A stretch of 64,000 bases of DNA from Devosia ureilytica (GCF_024273195.1 NZ_JAMZCU010000005.1:31488-95487); one strand, 5' to 3'; numbered from the stretch's first letter, positions 53,571 to 63,925 are shown. Notes: generated by a model not told the origin, from the letters alone. Numbers and translations: made by a program.

Positions 53571-55621
53571 ACATAGCCGATCCCACGGAAACCTTCCGCC
53601 AGGAGGCGCGCGAGCTGCTTGAACAGCTCGAGGCGGGATTGCTCGATCTCGAGCAGGACCCCTCCAATGCCGATCTGATCAATTCCACCTTCCGCGCCCT
53701 GCACACCATCAAGGGCTCGGGCGCCATGTTCGGTTTTACCGCCGTGGCCGAATTCGTCCACGAGTTTGAAACCGCCTTCGACCAGGTACGCAAGGGGCAG
53801 ACCCAGGCCAATACGGCCCTGATCAGAGTGGCGCTGGACGCCAAGGACCACATCCACCTGCTGATTGAAAATCCCGAGGCCGAAATCGGCGGCGGCGACG
53901 CGATCCTGGCCCAGTTGCGCATCATCATTGCCGGTGGCGCACCCACGGCCAGCCTCGCCCCCAGGGAAAAGCCCAAGCCTGTTGAAGCAGCACCGCCCAG
54001 GCCGGCCGCAATCAAGGCGACGTGGCGTCTCGAGTTCTACCTGCCCTCCGACGCGCTCATCTATGGCACCAATCCGCTTCTGCTGCTCGACGAACTGGCG
54101 GAAATCGGGCCGGCCACGGTAACCGCGCTCACCGACCGCATCCCGGACCTGGCCGTTCTCGACCCCGAAACGCCCCATATTGGCTGGCGCGTCGATATTG
54201 AGGCCGACGACCCCACATCGGCCATCGACGATGTTTTCCTGTTCCTGCGCGACAATATGGAACTGACCCTGACACGGCTCGACGATGTCATCGCAACCGT
54301 TGCCGCGCCCGAGATTGCGCCTTCCGTTGCAGCGGCACCCCCGCTCACCGCGCCTGCGCCGGCGGCCGCAATTCTGGCATCGCAAGCCCCGACCCCAAAG
54401 CCCAAGCCGGGCACCGGGGCCGACACCGCCGACCGGGCCGCAGCCTCCTCCCTGCGTGTCCCGGCCGAGCGGCTGGACGAATTGATGGATCGTGTCGGCG
54501 AACTGGTGATTGCGCAGGCGCGCCTCAGCCAGATTGCCGGGCTCAGCTCCGATACCGCGCTCAAGACCATTGCCGAGGAACTCGAACGCCTGTCCTCGGG
54601 GCTGCGCGACACCACTATGGGCATCCGCATGGTGCCCATCGGCACGCTGTTCGGACGTTTCCGCCGCCTGATCCACGACCTGTCGGGCGAATTGGGCAAG
54701 ACCATCGAATTCGTCACCGCCGGTGAAGACACCGAACTCGACAAGACCATGATCGAGCGCCTGGCCGACCCGCTGGTGCACTTGATCCGCAATTCGGTCG
54801 ATCATGGCCTCGAAAGCGCAGAAAAGCGCCTCGCGGCCGGCAAGCCGGCCAAGGGCACGGTTCGCCTGTCGGCCGTCTATTCAGGCGCCGAGGTGGCGAT
54901 CTCGGTCACCGATGACGGCGCCGGTCTCGATCTCGCCCGCATCCGCGCCAAGGCCGAAGAAAACGGCCTGATCACGCCCGAAGCCAAGCTCACCGAACAG
55001 GAACTCAGCCACCTGATCTTTGCGCCCGGCTTCTCGACGGCCAAGGAAGTGACGTCTCTGTCGGGCCGCGGCGTCGGCATGGACGTGGTCAAGCGTACCA
55101 TCGACGGATTGCGCGGCACCATCGAGGTGACCAGCAAGCCTGGCCAGGGCTCGACCATGACCCTGAGGCTCCCGCTGACCCTGGCCATCATCGATGGCAT
55201 GCTCGTTCGCGTCGGCAATGGCCGCTATACCATCCCTCTGGCCGCCGTCGAGGAATGCGTGGAAATTCCCGAGGGGATCGAAGCCCATGCCAAGGGCCGC
55301 AACTTTCTCGACATTCGCGGCGCCCTCGTCCCCTATCTGCGGCTGCGCGAAGTCTTCGGCACCACGGTTGAGGCCGATCCGCACCAGAAGGTGGTCATCG
55401 TCTCCTCGGGCGAAGGCCGGGTGGGCCTGGTGGTCGACCAGATCATTGGCAACAACCAGACGGTCATCAAGCAGCTTTCCAAGCTCCATTCGGGGGTCAA
55501 GTCCTTCTCCGGCGCCACCATCCTGGGTGACGGCACTGTCGCGCTGATCCTGGACACCGCGCATCTGGTGGCATCGGGCCAGTCCTATGTCGATCGCAAC
55601 ATCACCGGGAGGGCCGCATGA
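53567..55621 (+). CDS. cheA: Chemotaxis histidine kinase CheA
   Basis: A 684-aa kinase. The P1 HPt domain has phospho-accepting His46 (LHTIKGSGAMFGF). A P2-like region (about 145-240) and a Pro/Ala linker follow. P3 is around 295-360 (RVPAERLDELMDRVGELVIAQ). The P4 ATPase has HLIRNSVDHGLES, VTDDGAGLDL and GRGVGMDVV, and P5 is CheW-like. All catalytic motifs are intact. The operon continues with cheW, whose ATG overlaps the cheA stop. Confidence 0.97.
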   Translation: MNIADPTETFRQEARELLEQLEAGLLDLEQDPSNADLINSTFRALHTIKGSGAMFGFTAVAEFVHEFETAFDQVRKGQTQANTALIRVALDAKDHIHLLIENPEAEIGGGDAILAQLRIIIAGGAPTASLAPREKPKPVEAAPPRPAAIKATWRLEFYLPSDALIYGTNPLLLLDELAEIGPATVTALTDRIPDLAVLDPETPHIGWRVDIEADDPTSAIDDVFLFLRDNMELTLTRLDDVIATVAAPEIAPSVAAAPPLTAPAPAAAILASQAPTPKPKPGTGADTADRAAASSLRVPAERLDELMDRVGELVIAQARLSQIAGLSSDTALKTIAEELERLSSGLRDTTMGIRMVPIGTLFGRFRRLIHDLSGELGKTIEFVTAGEDTELDKTMIERLADPLVHLIRNSVDHGLESAEKRLAAGKPAKGTVRLSAVYSGAEVAISVTDDGAGLDLARIRAKAEENGLITPEAKLTEQELSHLIFAPGFSTAKEVTSLSGRGVGMDVVKRTIDGLRGTIEVTSKPGQGSTMTLRLPLTLAIIDGMLVRVGNGRYTIPLAAVEECVEIPEGIEAHAKGRNFLDIRGALVPYLRLREVFGTTVEADPHQKVVIVSSGEGRVGLVVDQIIGNNQTVIKQLSKLHSGVKSFSGATILGDGTVALILDTAHLVASGQSYVDRNITGRAA

Positions 55622-56127
55622 ACCAAGCCCAGAACAGCATGCCCGCCTCAATGACCGCCCTGACCATACGTCTGGACGACGAACTGTTCGCAGTCGAAGC
55701 CGGTCGGGTGCGCGAGATACTCGATCTTGTGCCCATCACCGAAGTCCCCAATGCGCCCGACTTCGTGGGCGGGCTGATCAATGTTCGGGGACGCGTCGTG
55801 CCCCTCGCCGATCTAAGGGTGATGTTCGGCATGAACCGGCCCGAGCCGGACCAGGACACTCGCATCGTGGTGATGGAAGTGGACATTGACGGCGAACCCA
55901 CCATCGCCGGCATCCTTGCCGACAAGGTGCATGACGTCACCGATATCGAGGCCGCTTCCATCGAAGAGGCTCCAAAAGTCGGCATGCGCTGGCGCCCTGA
56001 ATTCATCAAGGGCATCGGCAAGCGCAATGGCGGCTTCATCATCATTCCGAACATGGAACGCATTTTCGAAACACCGGGCGCAAGAAACGCACCCGTCGCA
56101 GCTTCAGAAGAAAGGTCTGCATCGTGA
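55618..56127 (+). CDS. cheW: Chemotaxis adaptor CheW (first copy)
   Basis: A 169-aa single CheW domain ([43 protein letters not shown]) coupling receptor to CheA. GGGAGG precedes the start. It overlaps cheA upstream and mcp downstream by 4 bp each. A second, different cheW follows the receptor gene. Confidence 0.94.
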   Translation: MNQAQNSMPASMTALTIRLDDELFAVEAGRVREILDLVPITEVPNAPDFVGGLINVRGRVVPLADLRVMFGMNRPEPDQDTRIVVMEVDIDGEPTIAGILADKVHDVTDIEAASIEEAPKVGMRWRPEFIKGIGKRNGGFIIIPNMERIFETPGARNAPVAASEERSAS

Positions 56128-58217
56128 GACTGACAATCAAGACAAAACTGGCGGCCGTCTTCGGCGTGGTCGTCGCGCTTTCCGCGGGAAGCATGTTCAT
56201 CGCCCTGCAGAACCTGGGCCAGCTCAACCAGGAGCTTGAAACCATGGTCGAGGTCCGGTCGGCCAATCTGATCCGGTCCTCGCAGATGCAGACAAGCCTT
56301 GAAAGTCTGGGCTCGCGCGTCCGCGCGCAGATCATCACCAAGGACCAGGCGGAAAAGGAAAGCTACGTCGCTTCACTCGCCGAAGACTATAATGAACTGA
56401 TCGATGGCCATGCCTTCCTTGAAGGCAACACCATGGACCCGGCGATCAAGGAGCAACTGCCGGCTTTCATCGCCAAGGTCAACGAACTCTATGTTGCGGT
56501 TGAACGTGGCGAGGAACTGACCCTCAAGAACTCCGACGCAAATGCTCTCGCGATCAGCCGCAGCGAAGGCAGCGGCGCGCTCGGCGTGTTTGAGGAAACC
56601 ATGGCCGCCCTGCGCACGTCGCTACAGCGCAAGGTCGACGCCGGCGACCTGTCCGCCTTCCCCGCCTATCAGGCCGCGACCGAGCTGTTCCTGACCGGTT
56701 CGGACATGTTCCGCCAGCAGCGCAATGTGCTTCTCGCCGCCTCTCAGGACCGGGAGCTCCAGGAAAAGTGGCATGCCGACTATATTTCGGGCGTGATCGC
56801 GAATGCCGAGCGCCTACCCGAGCTGCAGCGGACCATGCCAACCGCCGACATGACCCTCTTCAACGCCGCCCGCGACGCCTATGACGGCATGGTCGCCGCC
56901 ATGGACAAGGCCGTGGCCGTTTCCATGGAAAATGGCGACTACTTCGCCTTGCAGGAAATGCAGCAGGTGAACACCCTGCGCCGCGAGGCCAACGCCATCT
57001 TGCAGACCATGATTGACCGCAATACAGCCGTCATGGAGCAGGCAAAAGCTGAAGCGAACGAACTTTACCAGACTTCGCTGATGCTGCTGATCGGCCTGCT
57101 GGTGGGTTCGGCCCTGATCGCCCTGATCGCCGCGACCTGGATCGTCATGACGATCTCCCGCGCTCTTTCCAGCGCCGTGCGCCTCGCCGATGAAGTGGCT
57201 GGCGGCAATCTCTCGGCCAGTGCCGAAGTCAAAGGCGATGACGAAGTGGGCGATCTGATCAAGACGCTCAACGCCATGACCGGCAAGCTGCGCGAAGTGG
57301 TCACGGAAGTCACCAACGCCACCCGCAATGTCGCTGCCGGCTCCCAGGAAATGTCGGCCACCGCCGAACAGCTGAGCCAGGGCGCCACCGAACAGGCCTC
57401 CTCGACCGAAGAGGCCTCTGCCTCGATGGAAGAAATGGCGGCCACCATCAAGCAGTCGGCCGACAATGCCAGCCAGACCGAAAAGATCGCCCGTCAGTCC
57501 GCTGCCGACGCAATTGCTTCGGGTGAAGCGGTGACCAATGCCGTTACCGCCATGCAGACCATCGCCGAAAAGATCATGGTGGTGCAGGAAATCGCCCGCC
57601 AGACCGACCTGCTCGCCCTTAACGCCGCGGTGGAAGCCGCGCGCGCTGGTGAACATGGCCGCGGCTTTGCGGTGGTGGCTTCCGAAGTGCGCAAGCTCGC
57701 CGAACGCAGCCAGGCTGCCGCCGCCGAGATCTCGACGCTCTCGGGCACCACGGTCAAGGCGGCCCAGTCCGCCGGCGAAATGCTGGGCAAGCTGGTGCCT
57801 GACATCCAGCGCACGGCCGAACTGGTGGAGGAAATCTCCGCCGGCAGCCGCGAGCAGAATGCCGGGGCGGCCCAGATCAACACGGCCATCCAGCAGCTCG
57901 ACAAGGTCACCCAGCAGAACACCTCGGCCGCCGAGGAAATGTCTGCCACCTCCGAGGAACTGGCCAGCCAGGCCGAGCAGCTGCAATCGGCGATCAGCTA
58001 TTTCCGCATCGACGCCACAAGCCTCTCGGCGCCAGCCAATGAGAGCGTGAGCAAGCCCGACATCAAGGCCCAGATCATGGCAAAGGCCCCGCATATGGCG
58101 CCACGCAAGCCCGCCAAGGCAAAGGCCAAGGCAAGCGCCGGTGGTGGCTTTGACCTCGACATGGGCGATGCCGGGGACGACCTCGACAGCGATTTCACCC
58201 GTCGCGGCGCAGCCTGA
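56124..58217 (+). CDS. Methyl-accepting chemotaxis protein
   Basis: A 697-aa transmembrane chemoreceptor. Helix 1 is about 9-29, followed by a periplasmic helical ligand domain of about 285 residues. Helix 2 is about 318-342, then HAMP (about 343-395) and the signalling domain. The hairpin tip reads [22 protein letters not shown] (about 489-510), fully canonical. Flanking Gln/Glu-rich stretches are likely methylation sites. The end is a Lys/Ala linker and a tail, [12 protein letters not shown], with no CheR-binding xWxxF pentapeptide. A near copy of this tail occurs in a tiny frame downstream. Confidence 0.95.
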   Translation: MRLTIKTKLAAVFGVVVALSAGSMFIALQNLGQLNQELETMVEVRSANLIRSSQMQTSLESLGSRVRAQIITKDQAEKESYVASLAEDYNELIDGHAFLEGNTMDPAIKEQLPAFIAKVNELYVAVERGEELTLKNSDANALAISRSEGSGALGVFEETMAALRTSLQRKVDAGDLSAFPAYQAATELFLTGSDMFRQQRNVLLAASQDRELQEKWHADYISGVIANAERLPELQRTMPTADMTLFNAARDAYDGMVAAMDKAVAVSMENGDYFALQEMQQVNTLRREANAILQTMIDRNTAVMEQAKAEANELYQTSLMLLIGLLVGSALIALIAATWIVMTISRALSSAVRLADEVAGGNLSASAEVKGDDEVGDLIKTLNAMTGKLREVVTEVTNATRNVAAGSQEMSATAEQLSQGATEQASSTEEASASMEEMAATIKQSADNASQTEKIARQSAADAIASGEAVTNAVTAMQTIAEKIMVVQEIARQTDLLALNAAVEAARAGEHGRGFAVVASEVRKLAERSQAAAAEISTLSGTTVKAAQSAGEMLGKLVPDIQRTAELVEEISAGSREQNAGAAQINTAIQQLDKVTQQNTSAAEEMSATSEELASQAEQLQSAISYFRIDATSLSAPANESVSKPDIKAQIMAKAPHMAPRKPAKAKAKASAGGGFDLDMGDAGDDLDSDFTRRGAA

Positions 58218-58237
58218 CCACAAGGTCCATCAAGCAC

Positions 58238-58261
58238 CCCGACCGCCAGAAGGCGGTCGGG
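58238..58261 (+). terminator. Stem-loop between mcp and the second cheW
   Basis: CCCGACCGCC-AGAA-GGCGGTCGGG is a perfect 10-bp stem with a tetraloop, 20 bp after the mcp stop and without a T tract. It may stabilise the upstream message or partly terminate it. Confidence 0.6.
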
Positions 58262-58262
58262 T

Positions 58263-58310
58263 ATGGCTGACGAACTGGACGCCGATTTTACCCGCCGCGC
58301 AGCGGCATAG
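58263..58310 (+). other. 15-codon open frame resembling the chemoreceptor C-terminal tail
   Basis: Encodes MADELDADFTRRAAA. The receptor gene 45 bp upstream ends [12 protein letters not shown], so eight of the last twelve residues match, in frame and ending the same way. The SD sequence would be inside the stem-loop just before it. It may be a remnant of a deleted second receptor or a real micropeptide. Confidence 0.4.
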
Positions 58311-58319
58311 GAAAATGCC

Positions 58320-58781
58320 ATGGCTGAACTCTTGCAATATGTCACTTTGGGTGTCGCCGACGAGCTGTATGCGGCGCCGGTTACCAAGGTGCAGGAAATC
58401 CTGGACATGCGGCCCATTGCCCGCCTGCCACGCGCCCCGGACAACCTCCTGGGTATGATTGATGTACGGGGCGAAGGCGTTCCGGTGCTCGACCTGCGCC
58501 GGACCCTGGGCATTGAACCGGCGCCCGACACCGAAAACACGCGCATCGTCGTGCTCTCGGTCAATGGACCGCAGGGCATCCTGACGGTCGGCCTCCGCGC
58601 CGACCGGGTCTTCGAGGTGACCGTGCTCGACAGCGAAACCCTCGATCCGGCCCCGACCATCAGCGCCAGCTGGAGCGGTCACTGCATCGCGGGCATTGGC
58701 CGGCGCAATGGCCGTTTTGTCACCGTGCTCGACCTCGATCGACTGCTTGGCGAAGCCGCAACCGTGGGCATTGCAGCCTGA
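58320..58781 (+). CDS. cheW: Chemotaxis adaptor CheW (second copy)
   Basis: A 153-aa CheW domain (LGVADELYAAPVTKVQEILDM, RAPDNLLGMIDVRGEGVPVLDLR). It is clearly distinct from the first copy, so it may serve another receptor set or give a different array geometry. It lies 9 bp after the micro-frame and 59 bp before cheR. Confidence 0.93.
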   Translation: MAELLQYVTLGVADELYAAPVTKVQEILDMRPIARLPRAPDNLLGMIDVRGEGVPVLDLRRTLGIEPAPDTENTRIVVLSVNGPQGILTVGLRADRVFEVTVLDSETLDPAPTISASWSGHCIAGIGRRNGRFVTVLDLDRLLGEAATVGIAA

Positions 58782-58840
58782 CATCGGAGTTGGCCGGGTC
58801 CCGACCCGGTCGTCCAGTGACCGCGTATCGGAGTATCTCA

Positions 58841-59713
58841 GTGCCTGTAGCCGCCAGCAAATTCACATTGGACGAAGCCGACGACCACCTGGACATGCGC
58901 GATTACCAGCGCATCGCCACCCTGATCGGCAAGCAGGTCGGCATCAAGCTTCCGCCCGCCAAGCGCCTGATGGTGGAGGGGCGGCTGCGCCGACGCCTGC
59001 GACACCTGCAGCTGGACACCTTTGCCCAATATGGCGACTTTCTGTTCCGCCAGGATGGGCTTGAGCGCGAACTGCCTTATCTGATCAATGCGGTGACCAC
59101 CAACAAGACCGACTTCTTCCGCGAGCCCGAACATTTCGAGTGCATGGAGCGGGTGCTGGTGCCCGCGCTGCTCTCGGCGCGCCAGGACCGTATGCCCCTG
59201 CTCAAGGTGTGGAGCGCTGCCAGTTCCACCGGCGCCGAGGCCTATACCATCGCCATGGTGCTGGCCGATATGGCGGCAGCGCGGCGCGACTTCCGCTTCG
59301 CCGTTCTGGGCACCGATATTTCGACCGAAGTGCTCGAGACCGGCCGTCGCGCTGTCTATCCGGCCGAACTCGTCGCGCCCGTGCCGCCCGGCATGCAGTC
59401 GCGCTTTCTCATGCATCCCCGCCGCCCCGGCGCGCGACCCGAGGTCCGCATTGCTCCCGAACTGCGGCGCCAGGTGCGCTTTGATCGGCTCAACCTGATG
59501 GACGAGAGCTATCCCTACGACCGGGACGTCGACATCATCTTCCTGCGCAATGTGCTCATCTACTTCGAAAAATCCGATCAAGCCGCGGTCATTTCGAGAC
59601 TGGTCGGACACCTTCGACCCGGCGGTTATCTACTTCTTGGTCATTCGGAGTCCATGATCGGCACGTCGATCACCATGCGTCAGATCGCGCCCGCCGTATT
59701 CCAGAAGGTCTGA
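58841..59713 (+). CDS. cheR: Chemotaxis protein methyltransferase CheR
   Basis: A 290-aa SAM-dependent glutamate methyltransferase acting on chemoreceptors. The helical N-terminal domain (about 10-85) has the basic GRLRRRLRHLQL receptor-binding stretch, and TNKTDFFREPEHFE follows. The SAM pocket is VWSAASSTGAEAYTIAM, and FLRNVLIYFEKSDQ is near the end. The GTG at 58841 has GGAG 7 nt upstream. A short hairpin, CCGGGT-CCCG-ACCCGG, lies just upstream at 58794. Confidence 0.95.
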   Translation: MPVAASKFTLDEADDHLDMRDYQRIATLIGKQVGIKLPPAKRLMVEGRLRRRLRHLQLDTFAQYGDFLFRQDGLERELPYLINAVTTNKTDFFREPEHFECMERVLVPALLSARQDRMPLLKVWSAASSTGAEAYTIAMVLADMAAARRDFRFAVLGTDISTEVLETGRRAVYPAELVAPVPPGMQSRFLMHPRRPGARPEVRIAPELRRQVRFDRLNLMDESYPYDRDVDIIFLRNVLIYFEKSDQAAVISRLVGHLRPGGYLLLGHSESMIGTSITMRQIAPAVFQKV

Positions 59714-59722
59714 GGCCATCCG

Positions 59723-60865
59723 ATGAGCCAGAAAATCCGTGTGCTGATCGTCGATGACAGCGCTTCGGTCCGCACGACGCTGTCCGACATCATATCGGCC
59801 GACCCCGACCTTGAGGTCATGGCCACGGCAGCCGACCCCTATGTCGCCGTCGAGCGTATCCGCCAGGAAGTGCCCGATGTCATGTTCCTCGACATCGAAT
59901 TGCCGCGCATGGACGGCATCACCTTCCTCAAGAAGATCATGAGCCAGCGGCCCATTCCGGTGGTGATCTGTTCGAGCCTGGCCCAGGACGGTTCCGACGC
60001 GTTCATGCAGGCGCTTGAAGCGGGCGCGGTCGATGTGGTGGCCAAGCCGCGCGTCGATACGGCCCAGTTCCTGCAAGAATCGCGCATGCGTATCTGCGAC
60101 GCTGCCAAGGCCGCTGCCCATGCCAAGATGCGGGGCCTCGCCAAGGACTCGCCGGTCCTGCGCGCGCCCAGTCCCGACATCAAGGTCGAGGCCAAGCTGA
60201 CTGCCGACGCCATCATTCCGCCGATCTCGGACGCTCGCCGCGAAAGCCTGATCGCCCGCCTGCCCGTGACCGAGCCCATCGTCGCCATCGGCGCGTCAAC
60301 CGGCGGCACCGAAGCGCTGCGCGAAGTGCTCGAGGCCCTGCCGGCCAACAGCCCGCCGATCCTGATCGTCCAGCACATGCCGGAAAAATTCACAACGGCC
60401 TTTGCCCGCCGCCTCGACATGAGCTGCGCCGTCACCGTCAAGGAGGCCGAGGACGGCGACCTCGTGTTGCCGGGCCAGGTGCTGATCGCGCCGGGAAATC
60501 TGCACATGATGCTGGTGCGCAATGGCTCGCGCTACACCGTCAAGATCGAGGAAGGCCCGCATGTGTCCCGCCATCGGCCTTCGGTCGATGTGCTGTTCCG
60601 CTCCACCGCGCAATCTGCGGGCAAGAACGCCATGGGCATGCTGCTCACCGGCATGGGCGACGATGGCGCGCGGGGTTTGCTTGAAATGCGCCAAATGGGC
60701 AGCCTGACCATCGCCCAGGACGAAGCCAGTTGCGTCGTGTTCGGCATGCCCAAGGAAGCCATACAGCGCGGCGCCGCCAGCCGCACCCTGCCCCTCAACA
60801 AGATGGCCGGCGAAATCAACGCCTTTGGCCGCAAATCCATGGCCAGCGCCGGAGGAAATTCGTGA
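59723..60865 (+). CDS. cheB: Chemotaxis protein-glutamate methylesterase CheB
   Basis: A 380-aa phosphorylation-activated methylesterase/deamidase. The receiver domain has acceptor Asp57 ([12 protein letters not shown]). The catalytic domain (about 185-375) has the nucleophile Ser in [12 protein letters not shown], His in [10 protein letters not shown] and Asp in [11 protein letters not shown]. The long linker (about 125-180) is typical. Its stop overlaps the GTG of the next gene. Confidence 0.96.
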   Translation: MSQKIRVLIVDDSASVRTTLSDIISADPDLEVMATAADPYVAVERIRQEVPDVMFLDIELPRMDGITFLKKIMSQRPIPVVICSSLAQDGSDAFMQALEAGAVDVVAKPRVDTAQFLQESRMRICDAAKAAAHAKMRGLAKDSPVLRAPSPDIKVEAKLTADAIIPPISDARRESLIARLPVTEPIVAIGASTGGTEALREVLEALPANSPPILIVQHMPEKFTTAFARRLDMSCAVTVKEAEDGDLVLPGQVLIAPGNLHMMLVRNGSRYTVKIEEGPHVSRHRPSVDVLFRSTAQSAGKNAMGMLLTGMGDDGARGLLEMRQMGSLTIAQDEASCVVFGMPKEAIQRGAASRTLPLNKMAGEINAFGRKSMASAGGNS

Positions 60866-62580
60866 GCACTCTTGCTGACCCCAAGGCTATCCGCACACTC
60901 GCCGCGGATCTGGCGCGGCCCCGCCAGGACATCGAGGCCGCCTTTGTCGCCGTTGGCGCCCGCCTGACCGAAGGCGCAGCGCTGCTCAATACCTTGAGCA
61001 AGCTGTTCGAAGCGCTACCCGAAGCACTGGGCGGCGCCGATGTGGAAGAAGCCACGACGCGCCTCAGCGCCGTGGCGACCCGAGCCGAAGAACTCGCAGC
61101 GACCTTTGGCCAGGAAAAGGCCGATCTGGCGCGCCTCGTCGAAGTGGTGGCAGCCGCCAGCGCGCCCATTTCCGACCTCAAGCGGGCCGTCAAGATGATG
61201 GGCATCGTCTCGGTCAATGCCCGCGTCACCGCCGCCAGCATTGTCGGGGATAGCGACGACTTTGACGTCTTTACCACCGATATTGCGAGCCTGTCGGACT
61301 CGGCCAGCCGCACCATCCAGGATTTTGCCCAGGTCTATCGGCAGTTGACCGCTGAGGTGGACCGCGCCGCCAACCAGCGCGCCCGCTTCGAGGCCACCCA
61401 TGCCCATACGCTCTCGCATCTGGGGTCAAGCCTTGCCACCACGCTCGAAGCCCTCGGGCAGCAGCGCACCACGGCCCTTGCCAGCAGCGCCCAAACCGGT
61501 CGCGTGTCCCGCCAAATCGTGGGGCGTATCGGCAGCGCCGTAATGGCCCTGCAAGTCGGCGACGCCACCCGTCAGCGTATCGAACACGTCGAGGCCGCCC
61601 TTTCGAGACTGGCCGAGCATCAGTCTGACCCGGCCCTCGCGGCGGACCATCCCGCCGCCCTTGCTGCGATTTCAACCTTGCAGCACACTCAACTGCGCCA
61701 GACCGCCGCCAGTTTCGCCCATGAAGTCGAGCAGGCCGAGGCAGATCTGTCCGCCCTTGCCGCCGACGCCGGGACCATCATGGCCCGCTCACGCGATTTC
61801 GGCGGCGACGAACGGGGCAAGAGCTCGGCCATTGCCAGCCTTTCGGCGCAATTGCGCACGGCCGTGACCATTCTGGCCGATTTTGAAACCGAGCGCGCAA
61901 AACTCGAAATCGTCGCTGCCGCCGTGCAAGAAACAGTGCGGGTACTGCTCGAGCATGTCGAGGCGGTGCAGGAAATCGAATCCAACATGCGCCTGGTCAG
62001 CCTCAATGCCGCAGTACGATGCGCTCAGTTGGGGCCGCGCGGCGCCTCGCTGACCGTGATTGCCAGCCAATTGCGCGAGCTGACCAGCGAAACCGTGGTT
62101 GCGGCCGAGGCCGCCATGGCGCGGCTGGACGAATCATCAAGCCTGGCCGGATCGTTCGGTGCCGCTGCTGCCGGCCAGGGCGCAGGCCAGGTTGGCGCGC
62201 TTGAAGACCAGGCCAATCTGGCCCTCGACATCCTCTCACGCCTCGATCAGCACATGGCCGCCGCACTGGCCCGCCTCAACAATGATGGCCCCAGGGTGAT
62301 CAAGCTGCTTGAAGGGGCAGCCGCCGGCCTGTCGGGTCAAACGGTCATGGCCGAAACCATGGACGACATGGCCATCACCATCGCCGCCCTATCGACCGAG
62401 CCCGCACCCACGACCCTGTCGCCGGCCCTGGCTGACCTCATCGCCGGTCTGCGCAAGACTTATACGATGGAAGCCGAGCGGCAGGCCCATGACCGGCTGT
62501 TCCCCAAGGCGCCGGGCACGGCGGCAATTGTGGCGGATGAAGCCGAAGCCGAAATGAACCTCGAAGCCTTCATGCTCTGA
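60862..62580 (+). CDS. Cytoplasmic chemoreceptor-like protein with tandem degenerate hairpin tips and a DxxxQ motif
   Basis: A 572-aa, all-helical, soluble protein with no membrane helix or HAMP domain. Residues 108-155 ([14 protein letters not shown] ... [12 protein letters not shown]) and 371-418 ([20 protein letters not shown] ... [11 protein letters not shown]) each align with the MCP signalling tip. The residues that contact CheA/CheW are changed: EAAR becomes TAAS or RCAQ. Between them lies [14 protein letters not shown] (230-243), whose D234-x3-Q238 fits the CheZ phosphatase motif. The GTG overlaps the cheB stop, with GGAGG upstream. The role is unknown; a CheY-P phosphatase or array adaptor is my inference. 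Confidence 0.88.
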   Translation: MSTLADPKAIRTLAADLARPRQDIEAAFVAVGARLTEGAALLNTLSKLFEALPEALGGADVEEATTRLSAVATRAEELAATFGQEKADLARLVEVVAAASAPISDLKRAVKMMGIVSVNARVTAASIVGDSDDFDVFTTDIASLSDSASRTIQDFAQVYRQLTAEVDRAANQRARFEATHAHTLSHLGSSLATTLEALGQQRTTALASSAQTGRVSRQIVGRIGSAVMALQVGDATRQRIEHVEAALSRLAEHQSDPALAADHPAALAAISTLQHTQLRQTAASFAHEVEQAEADLSALAADAGTIMARSRDFGGDERGKSSAIASLSAQLRTAVTILADFETERAKLEIVAAAVQETVRVLLEHVEAVQEIESNMRLVSLNAAVRCAQLGPRGASLTVIASQLRELTSETVVAAEAAMARLDESSSLAGSFGAAAAGQGAGQVGALEDQANLALDILSRLDQHMAAALARLNNDGPRVIKLLEGAAAGLSGQTVMAETMDDMAITIAALSTEPAPTTLSPALADLIAGLRKTYTMEAERQAHDRLFPKAPGTAAIVADEAEAEMNLEAFML

Positions 62581-62598
62581 CCTGCGCGGGAAAATGGT

Positions 62599-62641
62599 CC
62601 CGGTGAAATCAACCGAACAATGTATTGATGATTTCACCGGG
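62599..62641. terminator. Terminator hairpin at the end of the chemotaxis operon
   Basis: CCCGGTGAAATCA pairs perfectly with TGATTTCACCGGG (13 bp, 17-nt loop). It lies between the last che gene and the convergent tRNA, so it can serve both. The T tract is weak. Confidence 0.65.
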
Positions 62642-62646
62642 AAATT

Positions 62647-62723
62647 TGGTAGCGAAGCCCAGATTTGAACTGGGGACACGCGGATTATGATTCCGCTGCT
62701 CTAACCAACTGAGCTACTCCGCC
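62647..62723 (-). tRNA. tRNA-Met (anticodon CAU), elongator type
   Basis: 77 nt on the minus strand. Acceptor GGCGGAG pairs with CUUCGCU (with G-U pairs), and the D arm is UAGCUCAGUUGGUUAGAGC. Anticodon stem GCGGA/UCCGC holds loop AUCAUAA (CAU), the T arm carries GUUCAAAUC, and CCA is encoded. The sequence fits elongator tRNA-Met rather than initiator, because the first pair is G1-U72 and there is no three-GC anticodon stem. A lysidine-modified tRNA-Ile(CAU), the substrate of TilS, also has this anticodon and is less likely. Confidence 0.93.
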
Positions 62724-62969
62724 CCAAGGGGCAGTCGGGCAGACCGACTTTCGCCTTACTAAGGTTTGCCGGCTCCGCCTGTCAAGCGGTGCGTATTACA
62801 CAAGTGCGAAATCTCCGCTTGTTGTTCAATTATCCGCACCAGTGCGTTGCGATTGGTTTGCTAGGCAAAACGAGAGCGCGCCCATACATTCATGATCGAA
62901 CACGGCGCACCCTGCGCCGCACATGATTTAGGTTGGCGGGCCGCTTTGAACCCGCCGAGGAGACATGAA

Positions 62970-63920
62970 ATGACCCTTGAGCTTGGCGGCATTCATCACC
63001 TGACCGCAGTGACCGCAGACGCGCCGAGAAATCTCGCTTTTTATACCCAGACCATGGGCATGCGCCTGATCAAGAAGACGGTGAACCAGGACGACACCTC
63101 GGCCTACCACCTGTTCTATGGTGACGGCGTGGCCTCGCCCGGTGCCGACCTGACCTTTTTCGATTTCAACACCATGCGCGAAACCCGCGGCAATCACACC
63201 GTTGGTCGCACCGGCCTGCGCGTTGATAGCGAAGACACGTTGAAATGGTGGAAGGATCATCTGCAGTCGAACAATGTGGGCACCAGCGCCATCAAGGAAC
63301 GCTTCGGCCATGTCTCGCTCGATTTCGAGGACTTCGAGGGCCAGCGCTTCCGCATGGTCGTTGATGGGGCCAATAAGGTCGTGCCCTGGGCCAAGTCACC
63401 CGTCCCGGCCGACAAGCAGATCATTGGTCTGGGGCCAATCACCCTGTCGGTGCCGGAACTCGAACCCACCGACGCCATGCTGACCCGCGTCATGAGCATG
63501 CGCCAGGTGCGGCACTATCCGGCCCGCGAGCGCAATGGCGAGGTCTTTGTCTATGAAATGGGTCCGGGCGGTCCGGCCGCTGAACTCCATGTCAGCGTCG
63601 ATCCCAGCCTGCCCAGGGCCCGGCCCGGCGCCGGTGGCGTCCATCACGTCGCCTTCCGCACCCCGGACCAGGACAGCCTGCGCGAATGGGTGCGCCATGT
63701 GAACAGCTTCGGCATCCGCTCCTCGGGTGAGGTGGAACGCTTCTATTTCACCTCGCTCTACTTCCGCGAGCCCAATGGCATTCTTTTCGAGATTGCCACC
63801 GACGTTCCCGGTTTCGCGGCTGACGAACCGATGGAAACCCTGGGCGAAAGCCTGGCCCTGCCGCCCTTCCTCGAAGGCAAGAGGGCGCAGATCGAGGCGG
63901 GACTGAAGCCGCTGGTCTGA
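62970..63920 (+). CDS. Ring-cleaving dioxygenase, glyoxalase/VOC superfamily (MhqO-like)
   Basis: A 316-aa protein made of paired VOC (beta-alpha-beta-beta-beta) modules: GGIHHLTAVTADAPRNLAFYTQTMGMRLI with FYGDGVASPGADLTFFDF, then GLGPITLSVPELEPTDAML. Later AGGVHHVAFRTPDQDSL and FYFTSLYFREPNGILFEIATD follow. Candidate metal ligands are the first-module His, the later His in VHHVAF and the Glu in LFEIATD. It resembles the MhqO/YkcA hydroquinone dioxygenases; the substrate is unproven. The start at 62970 has GAGGAG upstream. The family call is secure. Confidence 0.9.
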   Translation: MTLELGGIHHLTAVTADAPRNLAFYTQTMGMRLIKKTVNQDDTSAYHLFYGDGVASPGADLTFFDFNTMRETRGNHTVGRTGLRVDSEDTLKWWKDHLQSNNVGTSAIKERFGHVSLDFEDFEGQRFRMVVDGANKVVPWAKSPVPADKQIIGLGPITLSVPELEPTDAMLTRVMSMRQVRHYPARERNGEVFVYEMGPGGPAAELHVSVDPSLPRARPGAGGVHHVAFRTPDQDSLREWVRHVNSFGIRSSGEVERFYFTSLYFREPNGILFEIATDVPGFAADEPMETLGESLALPPFLEGKRAQIEAGLKPLV

Positions 63921-63925
63921 CCTTC

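Noticed and set aside
53315..54805. 496-codon frame antisense to cheA
   Set aside because: Shadow frame without recognisable domain; cheA is unambiguous.
56814..58223. 469-codon frame antisense to the chemoreceptor gene
   Set aside because: Gly/His/Leu-rich reverse image of the heptad-repeat coding region.
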